64,000 bases of DNA, from NCBI RefSeq assembly GCF_001690275.1, contig NZ_LZGW01000050.1, positions 1-64,000 of the forward strand. The letters run 5' to 3'. How positions within the stretch are numbered: position 1 is the first letter of the stretch; the number at the start of each line of letters is the position of its first letter. Origin of the DNA: Gilliamella sp. WF3-4. GTDB taxonomy: Bacteria > Pseudomonadota > Gammaproteobacteria > Enterobacterales > Orbaceae. The translations under genes were made by a program, and so were the position numbers. Shown here one piece after another: positions 25,205 to 34,644 of the stretch. The notes under the pieces were generated by a model. The model made no database searches and had not been told where the DNA came from. It saw nothing but the letters and a program-made list of their open reading frames with translations.

Positions 25205-27562
25205 TTGTTGGCGTTCATTTTGCCACAAAGCAAATAAGTTGTCGTATTTTTCTTGCTGTTGCCAAATATGGTGATGTAATGCAGAAAGAATAATTGGATC
25301 TTCTAAAATTGCTAACTGTTGTTCTTTATTGATTTTTTCTAAATCAGTTTGCAGATATTGTTCAATAAGCTCAATACGTTTTTGCTGATTTTTAGTATTA
25401 GGTAAATGTCGAGAAGTGGATAATGCACAAGCAAGTGCGTTATAGATAGGATCGACTAATGCTATAATAAAGCCATGCTCAACAAATGCCGCTTCGGTTT
25501 TAACTAAATATTCTCCAGTGAGTGTGACAGCTCTTGCTGGATGTGTTTCTTCTGGTGTTAAGAATAATCCCATTTTCTTTGCTTTCATACCAATGCTTGA
25601 AAGCCCAGATACTCTAATCACTAAAGGAGAAATGGTTAAAGGTATCAATATGGCTATATACCAATAAGTAAATTGTGGGTTTAACCAGATAATCACAGCT
25701 AACCATACAATACCTAATAATGATAATGGCCAACAAAAATAAAATGATTCCCCCCACGTTAGCGCATCATCACTTCGGGACGGAGATTTCCATTGGATTT
25801 TACTGCCCATCCAAGCTTTAAGTACAAATTTACTATGGAAGATCATCCGTATTGGAGCTAAGATCATTGACCAAATCATTTCAACAAATATCGATAGAGT
25901 TAATTTAATAATACCACCAACATCTTTTGCTCTCGTTCTCGCTATTATAATGCCATAGCTGAAGAATTTAGGTGCAAACAATAAAACCATCGTGGTTGAA
26001 AGTAGTTGAATAGCCAATTGCTCATCCCACCTTGGCCAAGTTGGGTAAAATTGGTTAGGTTGGAAGAAATATTGAGGTTCGGAAATATTAAACACTAATA
26101 ATAATAAGGTTGAGAATATTAAAAACACCAACCACAATAATGACGAAATATAGGCCATGCCACTGGTTGCAAACATTATGCGGTGTGTCAATTTAATCCC
26201 ACTTTTGAAGATTAATCTTAAATTAATCAAGTTTCCCATACACCAGCGATTGTCTCGTTTTAGATCTTCTATCATATTACCTGGTAGTTCTTCGTAACTA
26301 CCATTCATATTATAAGCGATCCAAACGCCATAGCCAGCACGGCGCATAAGGGAGGCTTCAACCAAATCATGCGATAAAATATGAATTGGTTCTTTCCGTT
26401 TTGGGAGCGGTGATAGTATGCAATGCTCAATAAATGGTTTTAAGCGAATCATTGCATTGTGTCCCCAATACTGTGCTTCGCTTAATTGCCAAAAGTGTGT
26501 ACCAGAGCAAAAAATATCGCTGTAAATTTGGTTGGCAAATTGTTGAATACGACCGTAAAGGGTGGTCATTCTTACCGATTTTGGTGGAGATTGTAAAATA
26601 CCTGCTTTAGGTGTCATTTCCATCATGGCAATCATTTTCAAAATACAATCGCCAGTCATGATACTATCAGCATCAAGGATCATCATGTATTCGTACTGAT
26701 GCCCCCAACGACGGCAAAAATCATCAATATTACCACTTTTACGTTTCACTCTACGTTTTCGGTGACGATAAAAGATATTACAGCCATTGTTTTGTTTCGT
26801 TGCATTAAATTCAGCCCAAGCTTTTAGCTCGTTAACATACAAATCTGGATCATTAGTGTCGCTTAATATATAAAAATCACAACAAGCTGCGTGACCTGTT
26901 TCAGCTAAAGACTGATAAGTAGCTTGTAAACCAGCAAAAACCCGAGCAACATCTTCATTACAAATGGGCATGACTAATGCGGTTCGATGCTTGCTATCAA
27001 TATGCGCTGCTGGATCTGTGGGAATTTGGATAGTATAACGATCTTTACCCATTACGGCTAAAATTAATCCCATAATACTGGTCCAAAATCCAATAGAGAT
27101 CCAGCAAAATAAAATCGCAAATAAGATAATAATCGCGCCTTGAATAATATAAGGTATTATGCTGTAAACAGCTAATTCAGGATTGATATCCCAATTAGCC
27201 ATGAAATTGATTTTTTGCCAGCTTTGATAAGGCAATAACGATGATAGATAAGTGGTTCCGTAGTATGTTTGTACTGCAATGAGGGCAAACATAATAAAAC
27301 GGCGAATTAAGGCAAGGATATTAGTACCATGCTTTGCTTTGCTAGTAAAGCGTTGGTTCCAGATCTGGGGTTGAATCGAAACGCGATCCACTTCAGGATA
27401 ACTTGGTTGTTGTTGCCGCTCATCAATAAAAGAACGAGTATCGCCAACTTGGTTTAAACGATATTTTAAAAACTCGACATCGTCAGGTGGAATCGCATTA
27501 TCTTCAAATTTCTGACGCCAAACTTTAGCGCCAGAAAGATTTGCAAAGTAATCTTTTTTCAT
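25202..27562 (-). CDS. opgH: Glucans biosynthesis glucosyltransferase H
   Basis: This inner-membrane processive glucosyltransferase (GT2) makes the beta-1,2-glucan backbone of osmoregulated periplasmic glucans from UDP-glucose. At 786 residues it is about 60 shorter than E. coli MdoH (847), mostly at the ends. The GT2 core has ILDADSIMTGD and the product-channel motif near DNRWCMGN. Several membrane helices lie on either side (about 90-175, then 455-640). In E. coli OpgH also binds FtsZ when UDP-glucose is high. It follows opgG by 21 bases. Confidence 0.95.
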   Translation of the reverse strand: MKKDYFANLSGAKVWRQKFEDNAIPPDDVEFLKYRLNQVGDTRSFIDERQQQPSYPEVDRVSIQPQIWNQRFTSKAKHGTNILALIRRFIMFALIAVQTYYGTTYLSSLLPYQSWQKINFMANWDINPELAVYSIIPYIIQGAIIILFAILFCWISIGFWTSIMGLILAVMGKDRYTIQIPTDPAAHIDSKHRTALVMPICNEDVARVFAGLQATYQSLAETGHAACCDFYILSDTNDPDLYVNELKAWAEFNATKQNNGCNIFYRHRKRRVKRKSGNIDDFCRRWGHQYEYMMILDADSIMTGDCILKMIAMMEMTPKAGILQSPPKSVRMTTLYGRIQQFANQIYSDIFCSGTHFWQLSEAQYWGHNAMIRLKPFIEHCILSPLPKRKEPIHILSHDLVEASLMRRAGYGVWIAYNMNGSYEELPGNMIEDLKRDNRWCMGNLINLRLIFKSGIKLTHRIMFATSGMAYISSLLWLVFLIFSTLLLLVFNISEPQYFFQPNQFYPTWPRWDEQLAIQLLSTTMVLLFAPKFFSYGIIIARTRAKDVGGIIKLTLSIFVEMIWSMILAPIRMIFHSKFVLKAWMGSKIQWKSPSRSDDALTWGESFYFCWPLSLLGIVWLAVIIWLNPQFTYWYIAILIPLTISPLVIRVSGLSSIGMKAKKMGLFLTPEETHPARAVTLTGEYLVKTEAAFVEHGFIIALVDPIYNALACALSTSRHLPNTKNQQKRIELIEQYLQTDLEKINKEQQLAILEDPIILSALHHHIWQQQEKYDNLFALWQNERQQ

Positions 27563-27583
27563 ATTTTTATCTTATTATAATAA

Positions 27584-29158
27584 TTATTGTGCGGGGTATT
27601 GCCCACTCCACGTTTCAGAAATCACTTCATTGGTTGCTTGCGAAGCAAGTTGTATACGAATATCTGTTGCTTTTTTATTATCTTCAATGTTGAATCGAAC
27701 AATGACTCGCCAACCTTTAATTATTGGATTGTATTGCACGTCACAACTTACAATAGCACCATTATTAATGCTTGAAATCACTTTAACTGGATCTTTTTCT
27801 GATAATTCAGGGCCTGCGAAATCAATTACGTATGCATTAGAGCCATCAAGTTTACGAATTAAATTAGCTTGTTTTATATCGCCTAGCGATAAGCGTGTAC
27901 TAATTGCTTGTGCAACATTATTGGGATAACGCTGTTTTTCGTTTAAGGTATAATGTAATCGATATTTAGTATCAAGCACATCACCAGCTTGGTATTGTTT
28001 TTCTGGCACCCAAAATGCAACGATATTGTCGTTAGTCTCATCAGCTGTTGGGATTTCAACTAATTCAACACGACCTTTTTGCCAGTTGTTTAGTATTTCT
28101 ACCCAAACACTTGGTCGTTGTTCATAGTGATCATCAAGATCTTGATAATCATCAAAACCTTTATCACGCTGAATTAACCCAAATGCTTTCGGGTTTTCTA
28201 AACTATAAGATGAAAACGATAAACGTTTAGGGTTATTTAATGGACGCCATATCCACTCATTATTGCTAGCTAAGATCGAAAGGCCATTAGAATCATGCAT
28301 TGCAGGGCGGTAATTTAGCAATGGTGATGGATAATTAGGGCCAAATAAGAACATGCTAGTCAATGGTGCAATACCTAATTTTTTTACTGAATTGCGGAAA
28401 AATACTCTTGCTTGTACGGTGATCGTCGTATCAATACTTGGTACAAGCGTAATTTTATAAGCACCAGTTACACTAGGCGAATCGAGTAATGCATAGATAA
28501 CCAAGTGTTTTTGATTAGGTTCAGGTCTTTCAATCCAATATTCTTTAAAACGCGGAAACTCCTCCCCAGACATTTCACCAGTGTCAATGGCAAGACCTCT
28601 AGCTGAAAGACCATAATGTTGATCTTTTCCTACGGCACGAAAATAGCTGCCACCAAGAGCCGAAAAAATTTCATCATCAGTTTTTGTTGGATTATTAATT
28701 GGATAATGGACTTTAAAACCAGCAAACCCAAGATCTTTACTGCTTAGTTTATCGAGATTGATTGGGCTTAAATCAAAATAATTTGGATCATATTCGATTG
28801 GGTTGACTTTATTATCGACAATTTCATTGATTTTTATTGGAACATCAAAGTACATCCCTTCATGATAAAACTCAAGTTTGAAACGATTTTTTCGATCGCC
28901 CCAATAGGCTTTTTGATGATTGAATAGGATTTTTTGATAATCAGCAAATTGTAAAGATGCTAATTCATTTGGAATATTTTTAGATGGTTGAACATAAGCC
29001 TTTTTGGAGAGTTTTTCTGCTTTTTCAGCTACATCATCAAATGAGAAAGCCCACGAAGAAAAACTAATGCAAGAAACGCAAGCCATGCAAAGCACCTTGC
29101 TAATTAGCTTTTTACTAAAAGGGGTATTGGGTAATAAGTTGTACATACAGACTCGCAT
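27584..29158 (-). CDS. opgG: Glucans biosynthesis protein G
   Basis: This periplasmic protein is needed for backbone synthesis or branching of osmoregulated periplasmic glucans. At 524 residues (E. coli 511) it has an N-terminal signal peptide ending near SSWA. The beta-sandwich MdoG domain then starts at FSFDDVAEKAEKLSKKAY, with family blocks such as YFRAVGKDQHYGLSARGLAI and EEFPRFKEYWIERP. It sits upstream of opgH in the standard order, and two bases downstream of a lipoprotein gene, which is not part of the E. coli operon. Confidence 0.95.
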   Translation of the reverse strand: MRVCMYNLLPNTPFSKKLISKVLCMACVSCISFSSWAFSFDDVAEKAEKLSKKAYVQPSKNIPNELASLQFADYQKILFNHQKAYWGDRKNRFKLEFYHEGMYFDVPIKINEIVDNKVNPIEYDPNYFDLSPINLDKLSSKDLGFAGFKVHYPINNPTKTDDEIFSALGGSYFRAVGKDQHYGLSARGLAIDTGEMSGEEFPRFKEYWIERPEPNQKHLVIYALLDSPSVTGAYKITLVPSIDTTITVQARVFFRNSVKKLGIAPLTSMFLFGPNYPSPLLNYRPAMHDSNGLSILASNNEWIWRPLNNPKRLSFSSYSLENPKAFGLIQRDKGFDDYQDLDDHYEQRPSVWVEILNNWQKGRVELVEIPTADETNDNIVAFWVPEKQYQAGDVLDTKYRLHYTLNEKQRYPNNVAQAISTRLSLGDIKQANLIRKLDGSNAYVIDFAGPELSEKDPVKVISSINNGAIVSCDVQYNPIIKGWRVIVRFNIEDNKKATDIRIQLASQATNEVISETWSGQYPAQ

Positions 29159-29160
29159 TA

Positions 29161-29823
29161 TTATCTAAAAATATTGAAGTAATTGATAATATTTTTTTGG
29201 GGATCACTCAAGCATTTTTCAACATAATCTACTTTGATCTCTTGAAGAATGCTAGGATTTTCATCGATCAGGAAGTGAGAATAGTTATCTTTGGCAATCT
29301 TTGTTTGTAAGGATAAGATATCTTGTTCAGACATTTTGAATTGTGGCTGAAAGTATTGCTTTATTTTAGTGGTATCTTTGGTATAAATTGCAGTAACAAA
29401 ATCAGCCGAATACTGGCAATAATTTTTAATATTGTTTTCAGTTGCTTTTATTTTGCTTAATTCAATATTATGTTCAGCTTGATTTTCTTCAACTACTTTT
29501 TTAAGTTGCCTATCATATTTTAACTTATAATTTTCGTTCAGATAAAAACTTAATACACAAGATGATGGGATATTGTCACTTTTACAATTTAAAATGCCAC
29601 GTTTAATAACATAGTTGTCGAAATTTTTATCGCCAATAATTTGGATCAATTGAGTTTTAGCATCAACGACATAAGGGTCATTAGCTTCTGTTTGCTGTTT
29701 TAATAAAGATAGTTGCTCTGTCTTTGAAATTGCCTCGCTATTTTTTGTAGGCAAATTTTCTTTTGCACAGCCTGCGGCAAGAATAGAAATAATGGTGCAT
29801 ATAAGGATTTTACTTACTTTCAT
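29161..29823 (-). CDS. Hypothetical lipoprotein at the head of the opg operon
   Basis: The protein has 220 residues with a lipoprotein signal (ILICTIISILAAGC; lipobox LAAGC, lipidated Cys19), so it should be anchored to a membrane facing the periplasm. The mature part is Lys/Asn-rich and alpha-helical, with four further Cys that could form disulfides. I do not recognise a family. It ends two bases before opgG, so it is almost certainly co-transcribed with opgGH and may help glucan synthesis or sense osmolarity; that role is inferred only from location. Confidence 0.75.
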   Translation of the reverse strand: MKVSKILICTIISILAAGCAKENLPTKNSEAISKTEQLSLLKQQTEANDPYVVDAKTQLIQIIGDKNFDNYVIKRGILNCKSDNIPSSCVLSFYLNENYKLKYDRQLKKVVEENQAEHNIELSKIKATENNIKNYCQYSADFVTAIYTKDTTKIKQYFQPQFKMSEQDILSLQTKIAKDNYSHFLIDENPSILQEIKVDYVEKCLSDPQKNIINYFNIFR

Positions 29824-30046
29824 TTATCAAATTCCATGAGCATATTTTTAGTTATTTCGGTTAATTTCAATTCGGTTAATTTCAAAGGGAGTAACAGTAT
29901 TACTCATTTAGTTGCATTTTTATAACAAAAATCGCTTATAACAATTATTAATATAGCCGGAAATTATATACTCTTATTTTTTTAAATAATACCAGTAGAT
30001 TAAATTAAATTTATAAAAAGCCTACATTAGATATAATTACTTCTTC
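29824..30046 (-). promoter_or_regulatory. Upstream region of the opg operon
   Basis: These 223 bases hold no gene. Because lipoprotein-opgG-opgH starts at 29823, its promoter should be here. There is a direct repeat of TTTCGGTTAATTTCAA-like sequence at 29856-29888. No clear -35/-10 pair is asserted. Confidence 0.4.
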
Positions 30047-30286
30047 CTAATGTTTGCATATTTTTTTATTATCGACGGTAAATTCAGATTTATGAGCAAC
30101 AGAAGGCTTAAATTTACCCTTCGCTTTTAGAAAAGCAATAAGTTGCTCGGCATTCATGTTAGATTTAGAGCAGGTGTGAAATACGGCGTTTTCACCAAAC
30201 TTATTTTTGATAGCATTAAATAAGGAAGATTCTGTGTAATTGTTTCCTTCCATCATACGCAATACTTCATGTCCGTGAATTGACAT
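30047..30286 (-). CDS. yecH: YecH-family protein
   Basis: This small cytosolic protein of 79 residues is known as a DUF2492/YecH family member, of unproven function. The start at 30286 is fixed by a perfect GAGGAGG ribosome site nine bases upstream and by the family opening MSIHGHEVLRMM; an in-frame ATG at 30358 is not credible. The FHTCSKSNM and AFLKAKGKF blocks and the final KKICKH are conserved. The His/Cys pattern (HGH, HTC, CKH) suggests metal binding, as proposed for the family. It stands alone downstream of rnb. Confidence 0.85.
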   Translation of the reverse strand: MSIHGHEVLRMMEGNNYTESSLFNAIKNKFGENAVFHTCSKSNMNAEQLIAFLKAKGKFKPSVAHKSEFTVDNKKICKH

Positions 30287-30419
30287 TAAAACCTCCTCTG
30301 CAAATTTTTGTTTATTTAAAGCATAATATTCGCTATTTAGAATGGCGAAAGATAGCAAATATTATGAGTAAAAAAAAGTGGTTAAATATTAAAAATATTG
30401 TCAATTTTATTTATTGCTT

Positions 30420-30441
30420 CCCCCTGATTTATATCAGGGGG
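30420..30441. terminator. Strong hairpin between rnb and yecH
   Basis: CCCCCTGA pairs perfectly with TCAGGGGG around TTTATA. It lies 49 bases after the rnb stop (minus strand). There is no T-run on either side, so it may stabilise or process the rnb 3' end rather than terminate by itself. Confidence 0.5.
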
Positions 30442-30489
30442 GTAACTAATACAAATGAGGGAAAACATTCAATCGAGAATAATCTTGTT

Positions 30490-32433
30490 TTACTCTTTAT
30501 TATTAGCCAATTTTACAATAATTGATTGATTTTCACTTTTAACTTGGTGAATTACAACTGAAATAATATCAGCAAGTTTGTAGCAAACTTTATTTTCGAT
30601 TTTGATTATTCCTTCATCGGGTAGGGCGGTGATTTCTTCCTTGACTGAATGAATCATTGAAAGCGGTACAAATGCAAAAGCGCCTATATCACATAAACGA
30701 ACTCGAGCTCCACCACGATTGATATCAATAATTTCAGCTGTGTAACTTTCACCGATTTTATCTGATAAGTATTGAGCATAAAGGTTTTCAGCCATATCAC
30801 GCTCAGCAAAGCGTAACATCTTTCGCCTTTCATTCATGGTTTTTAGTTGTTCTTTATCTGGTGGAATTAGCTCTTGTAAGCGAATATATGCTTTGATTAG
30901 CCGATGGTTGATCATGTCGCCATATTTACGTATTGGGGATGTCCATGTTGCATAAGCATCAAATCCTAAACCAAAATGAGGCTTTGGCTCAATTGAAAAA
31001 TCTGCAGGGCTTTGAAACTTGCGAAGCCTTGTGGCTAAAAATGGGATATTGTCGATCATCCGACGTAACTTTACGTAGCCATCAAAAGATAATAGAGATT
31101 CTTTATCAAATTCAGTAATCCCGTTATCGTTGAGAAAATTTAGCACTTGTTCGATATATTTATTATCAAACCCCGCATGAATATTAAAAATTCCAAAGCC
31201 AATTTTATTTTGTAATTGTAATGTTAAAGCTTGATTTGCCAGAATCATGACTTCCTCAACAATATGATTGGCAATTCGACGAGTTTCTTTAATGATTGAT
31301 TTAACTTGGCGGTTTTCATTTAGATCAAAACGATAATCGCCATTATCTTTAAAAACGAGTGCATGAGTTTGTCGCCATATTATGCGAATATTAGCTAAGT
31401 CAGCTAACCAGCTAAGTTGCTGCTTAATACTAGGGTTGTTAGTTGCTAATTCATTACTATTTTCTAGAAAATCGGAAACATTACGATAAGTTAGTTTAGC
31501 TTTCGATGCAACCCAAGCCGGCATAAAAGTGATGTCATCGGTAATCATATTGCCTGCTTGGTCAATATTTATTTTACATATCATAGCAGGTCGTTTTTGA
31601 TTTGCTTTTAATGAACATAGCTCATTAGCAAGCTCTTTGGGTAGCATGGGAATATTAAAATCTGGCAAATAAGTTGTAAAATTCCTAATTTTTGCAATAT
31701 TATCCAATGCGCTATCTTGTAATATATAAGCGGTGGGGTCGGCAATAGCAACCATAAGTTGATAATGGCCATGTTCATTTTTAGAAACCGTAATTGCATC
31801 ATCCATATCTTCGGTATCTTCGCTATCAATAGTGAAAAAATTAACATCAGTTAAATCTTGACGATTATTAAGCTCTGCATCGTTAATTTCTAATACTTCG
31901 GTGTGTGGAGGGACCGTTTCTAAATCATAACGAGCTAATGTTTTTAGCCAAAGTTGGTAAGGAGAATTACTGTCAGCAACAAAACGAGTAATTTCAGCAA
32001 AAAAATGGTTACTTTTTTCTTGTAACGGGTGAGAAGTGAGCATTGCAACAACCCAATCATCTTCTTTTAGCTTTTCGCTAACTTGATTGTGTACTTTACA
32101 ACGAATGGCAAAATTAGCGGGCATATTTTCAGGATAAATAACCATTGCACGATCTTGAAAACCTATTTTGCCAATAAATTTTTGTAATGCACTCTCGATT
32201 AGACATTCAGGTTCAAAAGTTTCTTTACCGTTATTACTGATTACAGCCCCAGAAACCTTATCGCCATTACAAACCTTTTTCATTTTAGCAACAGGGATGA
32301 AATAGCTTTTTTTATTATCTACATCTAAAAAACCAAATCCTTTTTCATGTGCTCGAACAATGCCTTCAACGCGTGGGGTTTGTTCATGAAGCTCTTGCTT
32401 TAATTGTGCCAGTAGAGGGTTATTTTGAAACAT
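30490..32433 (-). CDS. rnb: Exoribonuclease II
   Basis: This processive 3'-to-5' exoribonuclease turns over mRNA. The start at 32433 (MFQNNPLLAQLKQEL) matches E. coli RNase II exactly; the frame extends four codons further upstream. At 647 residues it compares with 644. Two cold-shock domains precede the RNB domain with its Asp cluster in IDSEDTEDMDDAI (about 200-210), and a C-terminal S1 domain. LPDFNIPMLPKELA is a family block. The gene is monocistronic, divergent from ybfF. Confidence 0.95.
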   Translation of the reverse strand: MFQNNPLLAQLKQELHEQTPRVEGIVRAHEKGFGFLDVDNKKSYFIPVAKMKKVCNGDKVSGAVISNNGKETFEPECLIESALQKFIGKIGFQDRAMVIYPENMPANFAIRCKVHNQVSEKLKEDDWVVAMLTSHPLQEKSNHFFAEITRFVADSNSPYQLWLKTLARYDLETVPPHTEVLEINDAELNNRQDLTDVNFFTIDSEDTEDMDDAITVSKNEHGHYQLMVAIADPTAYILQDSALDNIAKIRNFTTYLPDFNIPMLPKELANELCSLKANQKRPAMICKINIDQAGNMITDDITFMPAWVASKAKLTYRNVSDFLENSNELATNNPSIKQQLSWLADLANIRIIWRQTHALVFKDNGDYRFDLNENRQVKSIIKETRRIANHIVEEVMILANQALTLQLQNKIGFGIFNIHAGFDNKYIEQVLNFLNDNGITEFDKESLLSFDGYVKLRRMIDNIPFLATRLRKFQSPADFSIEPKPHFGLGFDAYATWTSPIRKYGDMINHRLIKAYIRLQELIPPDKEQLKTMNERRKMLRFAERDMAENLYAQYLSDKIGESYTAEIIDINRGGARVRLCDIGAFAFVPLSMIHSVKEEITALPDEGIIKIENKVCYKLADIISVVIHQVKSENQSIIVKLANNKE

Positions 32434-32569
32434 ATGCCTTAACACTATTTAAAAAATTTGGGTTAAATTCTATCATAGTTATGCAAGTTTTGGTTATTGA
32501 ATTAATCGGTAATAGCGCTGAAAATAGACGTATAATAATGCCACTTAAAATAATGGATTAAATTAGTCT

Positions 32570-33319
32570 ATGAAATTAAATTACAAATTACAGGGTGATG
32601 GGCAGCCGATAGTGTTTTTGCATGGCGTTTTTGGCAGTTTAGATAATTTGAATATGCTAGCAAAAGATTTTGTGCAACATTATCAAACAATTCAAGTTGA
32701 TTTACGTAATCATGGAAATTCACCTTGGTCTGATCAGATAAGTTATCAAGCTATGGCTGAAGATGTTGCCGAGCTTTGTCATGATTTACGCTTAAATGAT
32801 GTGATATTAATTGGTCACTCTATGGGCGGCAAAGTTGCTTTGCAACTGTCACAAGTGATATCAGATACTATCCAAAAAATTGTTGCCATTGATATTGCGC
32901 CGATAAAGTATCACCGCTCAGCTAATGCTACTATTTTGAGAGTATTAGTTTATTGTCTCAAAAATCATGTTACCGATAAAAAACAGATCATGAATTTAAT
33001 GGAACAAGCAGGTATTAACATGCCAACCATACTTTTTTTATTAAAATCTTTTAAAAATGAAAAATGGTCATTTAATATTCAAGCAATTAATGATCAGTAT
33101 GGTCATATTTGTGATTGGCAAACAATACCACCTTGGTTAAAACCCACGCTATTTATTCGTGGTGGCAATTCTTCTTACATTATTGATGAATTTTACCCAG
33201 CCATTTTTTCGCAATTTCCAGATTCAAAAATTGAGTTGATTGAAGGTGCAGGTCACAATGTTCATGCTGAAAAAACACAGCAAGTACTGAAAATTTTACA
33301 TAGCTGGTTAGGGAATTAA
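32570..33319 (+). CDS. ybfF: Acyl-CoA esterase-type alpha/beta hydrolase
   Basis: This cytosolic alpha/beta hydrolase of 249 residues resembles E. coli YbfF (254), an esterase acting on short acyl-CoA and ester substrates. The oxyanion strand is HGVFGSLDNL. The nucleophile Ser lies in LIGHSMGGK, and the catalytic His in GAGHNVHAEK. Further shared blocks are IDIAPIKYH and FIRGGNSSYI. The gene is divergent from rnb, with a 136-base gap that must contain both promoters. Confidence 0.9.
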   Translation: MKLNYKLQGDGQPIVFLHGVFGSLDNLNMLAKDFVQHYQTIQVDLRNHGNSPWSDQISYQAMAEDVAELCHDLRLNDVILIGHSMGGKVALQLSQVISDTIQKIVAIDIAPIKYHRSANATILRVLVYCLKNHVTDKKQIMNLMEQAGINMPTILFLLKSFKNEKWSFNIQAINDQYGHICDWQTIPPWLKPTLFIRGGNSSYIIDEFYPAIFSQFPDSKIELIEGAGHNVHAEKTQQVLKILHSWLGN

Positions 33320-33340
33320 ATGGCATGAAGTCTATAAATA

Positions 33341-33670
33341 TTAAGGTGAATTACAAAAAAGGCGTTGCTGTTGGATGGTTTGCTTATTGGATGTTTTAAT
33401 CGTTATAACAACCATGTTACATTGAGCATTATATATTTGAGTGTTGATGTGATATTGCCAACCAGAAGGGATTATTTGGCTGATAGTATAAGGATAGCTA
33501 TCGAGTAGCTGAAAAGCAATTTTATTAGCACGTAAGTTGTTGGCAAAATAGCGATGTTTGCTGAACAATGTTTGTTGATAATTGATAAAGCCAAGCATGA
33601 TCATTGAAAATAGTAATGTTGCTATCATTACTTCAATTAGACTAAAGCCAGTTATATTTTTATTATTCAC
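33341..33670 (-). CDS. ppdC: Prepilin-type protein PpdC-like
   Basis: This is a minor pilin-like protein with a type III signal: KNITG cleaved before FSLIEVMIATLLFS, including the Glu at mature position 5. The GTG at 33670 is chosen because it overlaps the ygdB-like stop by eight bases and gives a short leader peptide; a longer frame to 33724 would place 18 odd residues before it. It is about 109 residues and the last of four pilin-like genes in the order known from enterobacteria (ppdA-ppdB-ygdB-ppdC). In E. coli recC follows; here it does not. Confidence 0.75.
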   Translation of the reverse strand: MNNKNITGFSLIEVMIATLLFSMIMLGFINYQQTLFSKHRYFANNLRANKIAFQLLDSYPYTISQIIPSGWQYHINTQIYNAQCNMVVITIKTSNKQTIQQQRLFCNSP

Positions 33671-34097
33671 AATAAATAGCCTTTTTTTCTGGGCAATAAT
33701 CGAGCCAATGTCCTTTTTCCACAATCAATCGGTTATTGTCAAAATGTGCAAGTGCATACAAAAAAAAGTCATCGGCCTCGCCTCTTATTAATACATAATC
33801 ATCTATTTTTAATAAAGATTGTTTTATGCATGCTTTTAAGTGATAAGTTGGTTCAGTCATACATTGCCAATTGGCTTTAGGTGGTTGCCAATTTTGGCTT
33901 ATTGCCCAAGTTAAAGATGAACTGGAATGATTAAATTTTTGATAGTATTTAATTTCTATCAAGATTGTTTTTTGCCATGAGGTTATAAGTAAATTAAAAC
34001 CAATTAATAATCCCAATCCTACAGTCATTAACATTATCATCATTAAAATAGTGCTAAATCCAGATGATGGAGAATTTTTTTTAAAATAGGTTTTCAT
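33663..34097 (-). CDS. ygdB: Pilin-assembly-like protein YgdB-like
   Basis: This 144-residue protein has a prepilin-like N-terminus (SSGFSTILMMIMLMTVGL), cleaved after Gly. Position 5 of the mature chain is not Glu, as is common in PilX/GspK-like members that do not need it. A hydrophobic helix is followed by a small globular part with two or three Cys. It overlaps both neighbours (17 bases with the ppdB-like gene). The order and size match E. coli YgdB (135 residues). The role is probably in initiating or priming a type IV pilus or pseudopilus. Confidence 0.7.
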   Translation of the reverse strand: MKTYFKKNSPSSGFSTILMMIMLMTVGLGLLIGFNLLITSWQKTILIEIKYYQKFNHSSSSLTWAISQNWQPPKANWQCMTEPTYHLKACIKQSLLKIDDYVLIRGEADDFFLYALAHFDNNRLIVEKGHWLDYCPEKKAIYCE

Positions 34098-34644
34098 TTT
34101 TGATAATTTCAGTTACATAGTATTTAATCTGTTTGTTTTTTCTTAATTCAGCATTGATTGATAAACTAATAGCATTTGGTAATTGCCTTATTGCAAAGTG
34201 GGTTATTTTGATTTCATTTGAATCGAATAAATTTTCCCATTTACTTCCAAAACAATCTAACGATCCTGTTCTATAGGCTATGTTGTTTTCTTTATAGCGA
34301 TAAGTAAAGACATCTGACTTTGTTGGGTTGGCTCTGTTCCAAACCCAAGAATTTCGAATTTCGCTATCATATCGAAGGATAATACATTTTGCCCGTTCCT
34401 TAATTTCAATAGCTTTATCTGTCATTTTTTTTGGATCATTAGCAATAAAACCCGCTCTTTTTATATCTTTTTTCAAACCAGCTAACCCAAAATCGATGGC
34501 TTGTTGTAAGCGAATCTTTTGATAATATTGCATGATGTTTGTTTGCAATTTGACGTAAAAAGCAGTCATACCAATAACTATTAAACTTGATAGTACCAAA
34601 CCAATGAGCATTTCTAGCAAGGAATATCCAGATACTTTTAACAT
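34081..34644 (-). CDS. ppdB: Prepilin-type protein PpdB-like (PilW-like)
   Basis: This is a minor pilin of 187 residues, the same as E. coli PpdB. The class III signal is VSGYSLLEMLIGLVLSSLIV with cleavage after Gly and Glu at mature position 5. The C-terminal part is beta-rich with few Cys. It overlaps the ppdA-like gene by seven bases and the ygdB-like gene by 17, so the four are one translationally coupled operon. Prepilin peptidase and pilus ATPase genes are not in the window. Confidence 0.78.
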   Translation of the reverse strand: MLKVSGYSLLEMLIGLVLSSLIVIGMTAFYVKLQTNIMQYYQKIRLQQAIDFGLAGLKKDIKRAGFIANDPKKMTDKAIEIKERAKCIILRYDSEIRNSWVWNRANPTKSDVFTYRYKENNIAYRTGSLDCFGSKWENLFDSNEIKITHFAIRQLPNAISLSINAELRKNKQIKYYVTEIIKNENLF

